From assembly GCA_963761985.1 (NCBI GenBank), contig CAVXIT010000013.1:186001-250000 (forward strand): DNA of 64,000 nucleotides, given 5' to 3'. The DNA comes from JACCTH01 sp963761985. Lineage in GTDB: Bacteria > Actinomycetota > Acidimicrobiia > Spongiisociales > ZC4RG35. A program made the translations under genes and the position numbers. The stretch's first letter is position 1. Every line of letters starts with the position of its first letter. Of this stretch, positions 45,707 through 53,424 are shown in pieces. The notes under the pieces are model-generated. The model did no database searches and was not told where the DNA came from. It was given only the letters and a program-made list of their open reading frames with translations.

Positions 45707-46220
45707 GCTTGAAACCACACTTTCTGACGGCACCACGATCCTGGTGCGAGCTATTCGGCCTGAGGACAAATCACTTCTCGAGACGGGTATGGAACGGCTC
45801 TCAGAGCGTTCCCGCCGGTTGCGCTTCCTTACCGCGACCAATCGGCTCAGCCGTTCTCAGCTCGCCTATCTCACCGAGGTCGACGGTCGCAACCACCAGG
45901 CCTGGGGAGCTCTGATCAACGACGAACCGGTTGCGGTGGGTCGCTTCGTCCGCGGCTCCGATGACGACGCCGAGGTGGCGCTCACGGTCGTCGATGAATG
46001 GCAAGGACGAGGGATCGGCACTCTCCTGCTGAAGGTCCTCGCCACCGAAGCCGAGAAGGTCGGGGTCGAGCGTTTCACTTTTGTGGCTCTTCCCGAGAAC
46101 GATGGAATCAAGCGATTGCTGGCTCGCTTCGGAGTAACGGGCGAGTACGAAGATGGTCTCCTCTCCGCCACTCTTGAGACATCAGAGATCAGACGTCAGA
46201 GATCAGAAGTCCACATCTGA
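45705..46220 (+). CDS. GNAT-family N-acetyltransferase
   Basis: 171 aa from ATG 45705; ATG 45687 would add six residues translated from the palindrome and is less likely. Features: ILVRAIRPEDKSLLETGMERLSERSRRLRF (blocks), VAVGRFVRG, VALTVVDEWQGRGIGTLLLKVLA, where the Q-G-x-G-I-G loop binds acetyl-CoA. The substrate is unknown; the N-terminus recalls the GNAT domains attached to acyl-CoA synthetases in protein acetylation. The last dozen codons (ETSEIRRQRSEVHI) are supplied by the repeat at 46182-46241. Confidence 0.85.
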   Translation: MLETTLSDGTTILVRAIRPEDKSLLETGMERLSERSRRLRFLTATNRLSRSQLAYLTEVDGRNHQAWGALINDEPVAVGRFVRGSDDDAEVALTVVDEWQGRGIGTLLLKVLATEAEKVGVERFTFVALPENDGIKRLLARFGVTGEYEDGLLSATLETSEIRRQRSEVHI

Positions 46221-46241
46221 CCCCTGACCCCTGACACCTGG
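46182..46241. repeat. TCTGACC dispersed repeat copy encoding the GNAT C-terminus
   Basis: TCAGAGATCAGA is present twice (46182-46193, 46196-46207; 14-base period), then TCTGACCCCTGACC begins at 46216. GTCAGA (46195-46200) and TCTGAC (46216-46221) form an inverted repeat. The GNAT stop TGA (46218-46220) is inside it. The rest of the gap to amtB holds only the amtB leader. Confidence 0.65.
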
Positions 46242-46328
46242 ATTCGGATATCTCAGGGTTAATCCCGAGGCAACACTTTGGAAACACTCCTCAGGCGAAC
46301 TGTCGTCTTCCGAAACGAGGAGTCGACA

Positions 46329-47525
46329 TTGAGTGAAGGAACCATCGCCTGGTTGCTGGTCAGTTCCGCCCTGGTGCTGTTCATGACCCCCGGCCTGGCG
46401 CTTTTCTATGGCGGCATGGTGAGGTCGAAGAACGTCCTCAACATGCTGATGAAGAACTTCTTCACGATCTCAATCGTGACCGTGATCTGGACCGTGGTCG
46501 GATATACGCTCGCCTTCGGGACCGATCTGGGCGGTCTCATCGGAGGGTTCGACTTCGTCGGTCTCAAAGGCGTGGAGGGAGACGCTCTCCTCTTCATGGT
46601 TTTCCAGATGATGTTCGCCATCATCACTCCGGCCCTGATCACCGGGGCCGTGGCGGAGCGCATGAAGTTTTCCGCCTGGGTGCTCTTCACGACCCTTTGG
46701 GCGTTGATCGTCTACCCGATCATTGCCCACTGGGGGTTTGCGGCCGATGGCTGGCTTTTCGCCTGGGGAGTGCGCGACTTTGCCGGGGGGCTCGTCGTGC
46801 ACATCAATGCTGGCATCGCCGCCCTGGCATTGGTCTTCGCACTCGGACCCCGAAAAGGGTTCGGGGTCGAAGCCATGCGCCCCCATTCGCTCCCGTTGAC
46901 TCTGATCGGCACCGGCATCCTCTGGTTCGGATGGTTCGGATTCAATGCCGGCTCCACGCTGGCCGCGGACGGCATCGCTATCAACGCGTTCGTGACGACT
47001 CAGATCGCTGCATCCGTTGCCGCTCTTGGCTGGGTGCTCGCCGAGTGGAGGAAGAGCGGCAAGCCGACAACCCTGGGTGCGGCCTCGGGAGCTGTGGCCG
47101 GCCTGGTTGCGATCACGCCGGGGGCGGGCTTTGTTTCCCCGCTCTCGGCCATTGCCATCGGCCTAATCGCGGGCTTTGTCTGCTTTTGGGCGGTGAGCTT
47201 CAAGTTCCGGTTTGGCTACGACGACTCCCTCGACGTAGTGGGCGTGCACCTCGCCGGTGGCATCGTCGGATCGGTTCTCACCGGTGTGTTCGCGCAGAGT
47301 TCAATCAACCCTGTGGTCTCTGATGGATTGCTGTTCGGCGGAACCGCATTTTTCATCAAGCAGGTAGTCGCGGTGTTGGCGGTAATCGTTTTCACTTTCA
47401 TCGTTTCCTATCTCCTCGCTCGGGTGGTCAAAGCGATCACCGGCTTGCGAGTCGATGAGCAGGAAGAGACTGAAGGCCTCGACATCTCGCTCCATGAGGA
47501 GCGCGGCTACGTCTTCGCGGAGTAG
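46329..47525 (+). CDS. amtB: Ammonium transporter
   Basis: 398 aa from TTG 46329, which has GAGGAG 6 bases upstream; a TTG at 46278 is in frame but has no good ribosome site. Amt features: GLALFYGGMVRSKNVLNMLMKN (blocks), FDFVGLKG, TLWALIVYPIIAHW, DFAGGLVVHINAGIAALAL (blocks) with conserved Asp and His, and GWFGFNAGSTLAADG. It conducts ammonium at low external levels; PII encoded 8 bases downstream blocks it when nitrogen is ample. Operon amtB-glnK-glnD is typical of actinobacteria. Confidence 0.95.
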   Translation: MSEGTIAWLLVSSALVLFMTPGLALFYGGMVRSKNVLNMLMKNFFTISIVTVIWTVVGYTLAFGTDLGGLIGGFDFVGLKGVEGDALLFMVFQMMFAIITPALITGAVAERMKFSAWVLFTTLWALIVYPIIAHWGFAADGWLFAWGVRDFAGGLVVHINAGIAALALVFALGPRKGFGVEAMRPHSLPLTLIGTGILWFGWFGFNAGSTLAADGIAINAFVTTQIAASVAALGWVLAEWRKSGKPTTLGAASGAVAGLVAITPGAGFVSPLSAIAIGLIAGFVCFWAVSFKFRFGYDDSLDVVGVHLAGGIVGSVLTGVFAQSSINPVVSDGLLFGGTAFFIKQVVAVLAVIVFTFIVSYLLARVVKAITGLRVDEQEETEGLDISLHEERGYVFAE

Positions 47526-47533
47526 GAGAACCA

Positions 47534-47872
47534 ATGAAGCTGGTTATCGCATTTATCAAGCCTTTCAAACTCGAAGAGGTAAAGGACGCCCTCAAAGGCG
47601 TAGGGGTCACGGGGATGTCGGTCGGGGAGATTCGCGGCTTTGGCCGACAATCCGGCCAGACGGAGGTCTATCGGGGTGCGGAGTACAAAGTCGAGTTCGT
47701 GCCCAAGACCCGGGTCGAAGTCGCCGTGGACGATGGGGACGTCGAGCGAGTCGTGTCGGCGATCGAGACCGCGGGGCGGACCGGAGACATCGGCGACGGC
47801 AAGATCATCGTGGTTCCGATTGAATCGATTATCCGAATCAGGACAGGAGAGCGAGGAGTGGACGCCATCTGA
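47534..47872 (+). CDS. glnK: Nitrogen regulatory protein PII
   Basis: 112 aa, exact family length. Tyr51 in the T-loop (YRGAEYKVEFVPK) is the nucleotidylation site; B-loop TGDIGDGKI and C-terminal RIRTGERGVDAI are present. It senses 2-oxoglutarate and ATP/ADP and gates AmtB. Encoded between amtB and glnD, whose product modifies Tyr51. Named GlnK from its amtB linkage. Confidence 0.96.
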   Translation: MKLVIAFIKPFKLEEVKDALKGVGVTGMSVGEIRGFGRQSGQTEVYRGAEYKVEFVPKTRVEVAVDDGDVERVVSAIETAGRTGDIGDGKIIVVPIESIIRIRTGERGVDAI

Positions 47873-50328
47873 GCGAACCTGATTCCAAACAGGATGCTCT
47901 GGCCGGGTTTCTGAAATTTCGCTCGGCGCTGGCGAAGGGGCAATCAGCGGATGCGTCGGGCGGGGCCCTGGGGCGGCTCCTTTCGGATCGCGCCGATGCA
48001 GCTGTCAGCGAGCTAGCCGCGTTGCACCCGGAAGTTTCGGTCGTCGCAGTGGGTGGATTCGGGAGGCAGGAACTCTGTCTGTTCTCCGATCTCGACTTGC
48101 TCCTGCTTCACGAGGGCCCCGCTCCCGAAGAAGCAGTGCGCTCCATTCTTTATCCACTTTGGGATGCCGGCCTGAAGGTCGGGCATGCCACCCGTACCGT
48201 CAAATCGACGGTGGCATTTGCCCGGGATGATCACCACACGCTGTGCTCGCTGCTCAGTGCTCGCTGGCTCAGCGGCCCTGCTGAGATCGTCGACGAACTG
48301 GAGGCTGGCCTAGCTCGGCTTCTCCAGACGATGCGCGGAACGTTCGCCGAACGCCTGGCTGCCGAGGAGCGTCTAGTTTGGGAACGCGAGCCGTTCGCGC
48401 TCCAGGAACTCGATGTCAAGAACGGTCGCGGGGGTCTGCGGAGCCTGCACCGCTTGGCGTGGGACCGAAAGCGATCGCAGCTTCTCGGCGAGGACCCGAC
48501 GGTGCCGGTACGGGCGAGCGAGGTGGCCGCGAATCGTGTGCTGCTCGAGGTCCGGCAGGCGCTCCATGCGGTGCAGCAAAGGGCTGCTGATCGTTTTCCG
48601 ATCGAGCTCAGGACTGCTGTTGGCGCCTGGCTCGATCGTGATCCACTCGAGGTGGCGACCGAGCTTTATCAAGCTGCCCGAACCGTTGATGGGCTGGCGG
48701 CGCAGCGCTGGGGCCAGGTACGACCCGCCGGCACCGATCCCATCGCTCACGCTGGTTTGACGGTGATCGGGCTCGTGCGGTCGCGGTGGGGCCGGCGAGC
48801 GCAAATGGCGACCCCCCTCGCCTTCGCCACCGCGGCTGTTACGACCCATGCCCGCGGTCGCCTCTCTTCTTGGGAGCAGGAATTCGCCCGTCGCGCCGGC
48901 GCTCCCGACTGGAAGGAAGGGGATCGCGCCGGCCTGGTTTCTTTGCTGGCATCAGGAGTGGCCGGGTGGGAGGCGATCCTCGGTCTGTGGGAAGCCGGAT
49001 GGATGACTCGCGCCCTTCCAGAGGTCGCCCACCTTCGCGGACAGGCACAAGCCGCTCCGTTTCATGTCCACCCGGCCGACGCCCACCTGGGAGCGACCGT
49101 GGCCGCCGCCGTCGATCTTGCCGAAGCGCCTTACGGTTGGATCGGCGAGCTCGTCGAACAGGTCGGCGGACTCGACGAGGTTCTCCTTTCCGCGTTTCTC
49201 CATGACATCGGCAAAGGGTTGCCTGGTGATCATTCAGAGACGGGAAGTGCGTTGGCAGGATCGATGCTGTCTCGTGTGGGGTTTCGTCCGGGGACGGTCG
49301 AGCTCGTCGCAAGTGCAGTTCGCCACCACCTGTTGTTGTCGGCGACCGCGGCACGCCGCGACGTCGAGGATCCCGAAGTGATCAAAGACACCGCCGAACG
49401 GATCGGCAATGTCGATCTGCTGCGGGTCCTCGCCCTGTTGAGTGTGGCCGATGCTCGTGCGACCGGACCCGACATGTGGTCGCCGTGGAAGGAGTCGCTG
49501 CTACGCGCGCTCGTCGGCAAGGTCGAACCACTTCTTGCCGGCACTTCGTCAGAACTCGGGGGAGAGCTCGTTGACGACCTGCGAAGCCTTTTGCCGGAGA
49601 TCAATCGAATGATCATCGATAAACACCTGGAGGCGATGCCGCCGGGCTACCTGGCGCGGTTTGGCGCCGACCTTGTTTCCCAGCATCTTCGTCTCCTAAC
49701 TCCTCCGCCCCATGCGAGGGAGCTGCGTACGGCCGTTATTCCCGGCGCCCCGATCTCGACCATCGTCGTCGCTACGGTCGACCGGCCGGCGTTGCTCGCG
49801 GCGGTCGCCGGAGCGTTGGCATTACGCAACCTCAATGTGCTGGAAGCGCGAGCAGTGACCCGCGCCGACGGACTGGTGGTCGACACTTTTCGAGTGGAGG
49901 ATGCCCTTGGTTCGGATATGGTCGGCGCCGGCCGCTGGCCGGCGGTGCGGGAGGAGCTGAACTCGGCGATCTCTGGCAAGGTCGATCTGGCGGACCGTCT
50001 GGAGGCCAAGCGCCGTGCCTATCCAGCGAAGCATCCAACTGCTCCACCGGTTGTCAAAGTCGAGGGCAAGTACATCGACGTCCGTGCCACCGACCGGGTT
50101 GGCCTTCTCTACGACCTCGCCTCGGCGATGTCGGAACTCGGTCTCGAGGTGCAGCTGGCCAAGATCGACACACGGGCGGGCGAGGCGATCGATGTTTTCG
50201 AAATCGAGAACCCTCACCGGGCACCCCGCGGAAGTGATTCGAGCGCGTCTTTTGCGAACCCTGGGTTGGTAGCGCCGTCCAACGGCGCTACCAACCCAGG
50301 GTTCGCTGTAGACGGTCGACAAAGGTGA
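47869..50328 (+). CDS. glnD: [Protein-PII] nucleotidylyltransferase GlnD
   Basis: About 819 aa if CTG 47869 is the start. Nucleotidyltransferase core VAVGGFGRQELCLFSDLDLLLLH, a helical linker, HD phosphohydrolase (SAFLHDIGKGLPGDHSETG), and two C-terminal ACT domains (VATVDRPALLAAVAGAL; VRATDRVGLLYDLASAM). The only ATG/GTG/TTG start in frame is TTG 48022, just 10 residues before the core; the 51 upstream codons read as sensible protein (SEPDSKQDALAGFLKF...) and CTG overlaps the PII stop, with GAGGAG 10 bases before it. The last residues (ANPGLVAPSNGATNPGF) come from a perfect hairpin. It modifies PII according to glutamine. Confidence 0.93.
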   Translation: MSEPDSKQDALAGFLKFRSALAKGQSADASGGALGRLLSDRADAAVSELAALHPEVSVVAVGGFGRQELCLFSDLDLLLLHEGPAPEEAVRSILYPLWDAGLKVGHATRTVKSTVAFARDDHHTLCSLLSARWLSGPAEIVDELEAGLARLLQTMRGTFAERLAAEERLVWEREPFALQELDVKNGRGGLRSLHRLAWDRKRSQLLGEDPTVPVRASEVAANRVLLEVRQALHAVQQRAADRFPIELRTAVGAWLDRDPLEVATELYQAARTVDGLAAQRWGQVRPAGTDPIAHAGLTVIGLVRSRWGRRAQMATPLAFATAAVTTHARGRLSSWEQEFARRAGAPDWKEGDRAGLVSLLASGVAGWEAILGLWEAGWMTRALPEVAHLRGQAQAAPFHVHPADAHLGATVAAAVDLAEAPYGWIGELVEQVGGLDEVLLSAFLHDIGKGLPGDHSETGSALAGSMLSRVGFRPGTVELVASAVRHHLLLSATAARRDVEDPEVIKDTAERIGNVDLLRVLALLSVADARATGPDMWSPWKESLLRALVGKVEPLLAGTSSELGGELVDDLRSLLPEINRMIIDKHLEAMPPGYLARFGADLVSQHLRLLTPPPHARELRTAVIPGAPISTIVVATVDRPALLAAVAGALALRNLNVLEARAVTRADGLVVDTFRVEDALGSDMVGAGRWPAVREELNSAISGKVDLADRLEAKRRAYPAKHPTAPPVVKVEGKYIDVRATDRVGLLYDLASAMSELGLEVQLAKIDTRAGEAIDVFEIENPHRAPRGSDSSASFANPGLVAPSNGATNPGFAVDGRQR
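50254..50306. terminator. Perfect 25-bp hairpin within the ends of glnD and the NUDIX gene
   Basis: Bases 50254-50278 are fully complementary to 50282-50306, leaving a 3-base loop (CCA). The arms begin GCGAACCCTGGGTTGG and end CCAACCCAGGGTTCGC. It encodes the GlnD tail on the plus strand and the last residues (RTLGW) of the convergent NUDIX protein on the minus strand. It could end transcription on both strands, although no T run follows. Confidence 0.75.
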
Positions 50329-50731
50329 TTTGGGCGGGGTTGAGGAGACGGCGGGCTTCGTCGACTTCGCACCAGCGGACCCGGTCGATTTCGGGAAATG
50401 TCTGGTTGCGGCCATGCCAGAACATCGTGAAGTGGCCCGGGTCGAGGGACTCCGGATTGAAGTCGGCCTCGACCCCCCAACCGAAGACGGTCTTGCCCGA
50501 TCGAAGTCGCACCGAGCCCAGCTCGATCCAGTCGTCGACGGGACACACCCAGCCGGTCTCTTCGGCAAACTCGCGAGCCGCGGCCGCCTTGACGTCCTCT
50601 CCAGGATCCACCTCGCCCTTGATGAGGCTCCAAGACTTGGCATCCTTGCGAGCGAAAAAGGGACCGCCGGGATGAGCGATGAGCACCTCGCGCGTGCTTC
50701 GAAAGGGCAGCAGTCCGGCACTGGTCGGCAT
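50288..50731 (-). CDS. NUDIX hydrolase
   Basis: 147 aa. Complete Nudix box GEVDPGEDVKAAAAREFAEETGW (blocks GEVDPGED and REFAEETGW), which binds Mg and hydrolyses a nucleoside-diphosphate-linked substrate. The N-terminus SAGLLPFRSTREVLIAHPGG resembles a diadenosine-polyphosphate/NTP pyrophosphatase subgroup. Its 3' end overlaps glnD by 41 bases in the hairpin. The substrate is unknown. Confidence 0.9.
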   Translation of the reverse strand: MPTSAGLLPFRSTREVLIAHPGGPFFARKDAKSWSLIKGEVDPGEDVKAAAAREFAEETGWVCPVDDWIELGSVRLRSGKTVFGWGVEADFNPESLDPGHFTMFWHGRNQTFPEIDRVRWCEVDEARRLLNPAQITFVDRLQRTLGW

Positions 50732-50788
50732 GAGCTGACACTATCGGGCGAGCATGCAATTTCGGTTTGGCGACAAACTCGCAAAACT

Positions 50789-50816
50789 TGTCGAAATTGG
50801 GGAAGGCTCGTTCGTC
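50789..50816 (+). promoter_or_regulatory. Candidate ECF42-type promoter in front of the DGPF gene
   Basis: TGTCGA at 50789-50794 and CGTC at 50813-50816 are 18 bases apart. These match the -35 TGTCGA and -10 CGA/TC elements described for ECF42 sigma factors, and the downstream pair is exactly a DGPF protein plus an ECF42-like sigma factor. The dyad CGACAA-N11-TTGTCG (50771-50793) overlaps the -35 box. Confidence 0.6.
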
Positions 50817-50857
50817 GTAAGCCAGTTAGGTATCCACCCAGGAGAAAGGAAGCCAGG

Positions 50858-51217
50858 ATGCCGTTATATGCAGCACTCATCTACTCGGAGGAGGGCGAAG
50901 CCACGCCTGAGGAGTGGGCCGCGACCATGGCCGAGTACAACGAGTTCGGGGAGAAGGCTGGGGCGGCTGGCGTCATGACCGGTGGCGAAGCTCTGCAAGA
51001 CAGCACCACCGCTACGACCGTCCATGTGCGAGGTGGCAAGGGGGGCGAAGTGATCCAGACCGATGGCCCTTTCGCCGAGACGAAAGAAGTCCTGGGCGGC
51101 TTCTACTTGTTCAAATGCGATGATCTCGACGAAGCTGTGTCTTGGGCCGCGCAAATCCCAGGGGCGTGGCATGGTCGCATCGAAGTGAGACCCTGCATCG
51201 ACTTCGCTCAGGAGTAA
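50858..51217 (+). CDS. DGPF/YCII-family protein
   Basis: 119 aa from ATG 50858, preceded by AGGAGAAAGGAAG; the open frame upstream of it is not coding. YCII-type fold: PLYAALIYSEEGE, then the diagnostic TDGPFAETKEVLGGFYLF with the DGPF motif, and AAQIPGAWHGRIEVRP. DGPF proteins accompany ECF41/ECF42 sigma factors; their biochemical role is unproven. The stop overlaps the sigma-factor start (TAATG). Confidence 0.9.
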   Translation: MPLYAALIYSEEGEATPEEWAATMAEYNEFGEKAGAAGVMTGGEALQDSTTATTVHVRGGKGGEVIQTDGPFAETKEVLGGFYLFKCDDLDEAVSWAAQIPGAWHGRIEVRPCIDFAQE

Positions 51218-52401
51218 TGCTCGAGGAGGTACTGCGAGAGGAGGGTGGCCGGGTTCTGGCCACCCTCATCCGCCTCACCGGCGACATCGATCTCGCCGAG
51301 GAGGCGCTGCAGGACGCCCTCATGGTGGCATTGGAGTCGTGGCAAACCGAAGGCTTACCGCACAACCCTGGCGCCTGGCTGACGACAGTCGCCCGCAACC
51401 GAGCGCTCGACAACCTCCGGCGGGAGTCCAGGAGGCGCCAGAAGGAAACCGAAGCATTGCTTTCATTCGTGCCCAGCGAGGGCGACGACCGCCTTCAACT
51501 GATATTTACCTGCTGTCACCCTGCGCTCTCCCTCGAGGCGCGAGTGGCTCTCACTCTTCGCCTCGTCGCCGGCCTCTCGACTTCCGACATTGCTCGCCTC
51601 TTCCTCCAGCCGGAGGCGACGATCGCGCAGCGGATCAGCCGGGCCAAGAAGAAAATCTCACTCGCCCGCATCCCCTATCGAGTTCCACCCGATCACGAGC
51701 TGGTGGATCGGATGGGAGCCGTGCTGGCCGTGATCTATTTGATTTTCACGAGTGGGCATCATTCGCCTGAGGGTCAGCTCGATTCTCGATTTGATCTGGC
51801 CGACGAGGCACTTCGATTGGGTCGCCTGTTGGTGGCGCTGATGCCGGACGATGCCGAGGCTCAGGGACTTGTGGCGTTGATGGCTTCAACCAATGCGCGC
51901 CGCCGCGCACGCCTGGATGCCAAAGGCAACCAGATTCTGCTCGCGGACCAGGATCGCAAACTCTGGGACCGAGCTGCGATCTCCGAAGCTTCCTCGCTGC
52001 TCGAACGCGCCCTACGAAGGCGACGGCCGGGGCCGTATCAGATTCAGGCCGCAATTTCGTGCCTTCACAGCCTCGCTCCGAGTGATAAAGAGACTGACTG
52101 GTCGCAGATTCTTTCGCTGTACAACATGCTCCAAGATCGGCACCCGAGTCCTGTGGTCTCAGTGAACCGGGCGGTCGCACTTTCGAAAGTCGCTGGCCCG
52201 CAGGCGGCGCTCGCTTCCATCGAGCAAATCCGTGGGGTTGAGAGATGGCACCTCTATTGGGCCGCCAAGGCCGACTTCCTTCGCCAGCTTGCTCGGACGG
52301 CTGAGGCCGTTGACAGCTATCGCATGGCACTGACACTGGAGATGAACGAAAGCGACCGGCGACTTCTCTCCGGCCGTCTCGCTTCGCTCGGTCCTAGTTA
52401 G
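51217..52401 (+). CDS. ECF42-type RNA polymerase sigma factor with C-terminal helical extension
   Basis: 394 aa from ATG 51217. Sigma regions 2 and 4 (LAEEALQDALMVALESW, NPGAWLTTVARNRALDNLRRE in blocks, LRLVAGLSTSDIARLFL) occupy about 1-180. The remaining 200 residues form a helical, TPR-like domain (SVNRAVALSKVAGPQAAL, WAAKADFLRQLARTAEAVDSY in blocks), typical of ECF42, where it replaces an anti-sigma factor in control. Coupled to the DGPF gene. It probably transcribes its own operon from the TGTCGA promoter. Confidence 0.92.
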   Translation: MLEEVLREEGGRVLATLIRLTGDIDLAEEALQDALMVALESWQTEGLPHNPGAWLTTVARNRALDNLRRESRRRQKETEALLSFVPSEGDDRLQLIFTCCHPALSLEARVALTLRLVAGLSTSDIARLFLQPEATIAQRISRAKKKISLARIPYRVPPDHELVDRMGAVLAVIYLIFTSGHHSPEGQLDSRFDLADEALRLGRLLVALMPDDAEAQGLVALMASTNARRRARLDAKGNQILLADQDRKLWDRAAISEASSLLERALRRRRPGPYQIQAAISCLHSLAPSDKETDWSQILSLYNMLQDRHPSPVVSVNRAVALSKVAGPQAALASIEQIRGVERWHLYWAAKADFLRQLARTAEAVDSYRMALTLEMNESDRRLLSGRLASLGPS

Positions 52402-52432
52402 CCAAGTGCTAGTTAGCCAGTGCTAGTTAGCC
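52394..52432 (+). repeat. Three tandem copies of CTAGTTAGCC
   Basis: Copies start at 52394, 52409 and 52423 (periods 15 and 14). The sigma-factor stop codon TAG (52399-52401) lies in the first copy. The short array occupies the whole gap before the CHAD gene; it may be slippage-derived or a binding site. Confidence 0.6.
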
Positions 52433-52433
52433 T

Positions 52434-53411
52434 TTGGGCCTCGTGGCACACTTGCCGGCCTTGCCGAATGCACCCGACTTCAGCCTGATGCCGGGCGAGA
52501 CGATGGCGCGGAGCCTCAAGCGTTTGTGTCTCGACCAATTCCAATTCTCGCTTAACGAGCTCAGCTCTGGCGAACATCTGGACACAGCGATTCACGAACT
52601 TCGCAAGTCGAACAAACGGGTCCGAGCGTTGTTGCGGATGGTGCGGCCCGTGATCGGCGACAAGATCTACCGGGCTGAGAACTCTGCGCTAGCCAACGCG
52701 TCGCGTCTGGTCGCCCCGGCCCGCGACGGGGCGGTGATGGTCGATGCGATTGTGCGACTTCGAGCGCGCTACGGCCGATTGCTCGCCCCAGGGACCTGGG
52801 AGGTAACCGAAAGCCGGCTCCGGAGCCGCCACGAACGGATGATGAGTCGAGTCCTGGCCGATGACGAGTTGATTGCCTCCGTGGCCAAGGCCATCTATCG
52901 GGCGAGATCGCGGTACGCGGCATGGCCGGTTGACGCGGACGAGCCGAGGATCGGACCCCGGCCCCTCCCGGACTCTTTTCGCAGCGTCGGGCCGGGCGTC
53001 GGCGACACCTACGAAAGAGGGCGCCAAGCCATGCGCATCGCCTACGCCAACCCTCGACCCGAGAACTTCCACGAATGGCGTAAGCAGGTCAAGTACCTCC
53101 GCCACCAGACGGAGATTCTCACCCCGCTGTGGCCAGAGGTGATCGGTGGTCTTGCCGGATCCCTCGCTCAGTTGAGCGACGTGCTCGGCGACGATCACGA
53201 TCAAGCGGAGCTCGTTCGCATGGTGGCGACGCTGCCCGAGTTCGCTCCCGATCCCGACGAGAGGCATTTGCTCGTTGCCCTATCCAACGAGCGGCGTCGC
53301 GAGTTGCAGGCGGCGGCGCGGGTGATGGGTGGACGCATTTACGCCGAAAGCGACAACCAGTTCACGAGCCGGCTCAAGGCCTATTGGACTGCCTGGAATC
53401 ACGGCGAGTAG
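52434..53411 (+). CDS. CHAD-domain protein
   Basis: 325 aa if started at TTG 52434; GTG 52443 is also possible, while ATG 52488 would trim the first strand. Two CHAD repeats are seen by their histidine/lysine motifs: AIHELRKSNKRVRALLRMVR and NFHEWRKQVKYLRHQTE. CHAD proteins bind inorganic polyphosphate with their basic surface. No CYTH triphosphatase domain is fused or adjacent. It is followed after 13 bases by the P-loop/oxidoreductase fusion. Confidence 0.88.
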   Translation: MGLVAHLPALPNAPDFSLMPGETMARSLKRLCLDQFQFSLNELSSGEHLDTAIHELRKSNKRVRALLRMVRPVIGDKIYRAENSALANASRLVAPARDGAVMVDAIVRLRARYGRLLAPGTWEVTESRLRSRHERMMSRVLADDELIASVAKAIYRARSRYAAWPVDADEPRIGPRPLPDSFRSVGPGVGDTYERGRQAMRIAYANPRPENFHEWRKQVKYLRHQTEILTPLWPEVIGGLAGSLAQLSDVLGDDHDQAELVRMVATLPEFAPDPDERHLLVALSNERRRELQAAARVMGGRIYAESDNQFTSRLKAYWTAWNHGE

Positions 53412-53424
53412 CACCACAACCTCA

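Noticed and set aside
46182..46241. TCTGACC/TCAGA repeats as a CRISPR array
   Set aside because: Repeats are too short and irregular, with no unique spacers and no cas genes.
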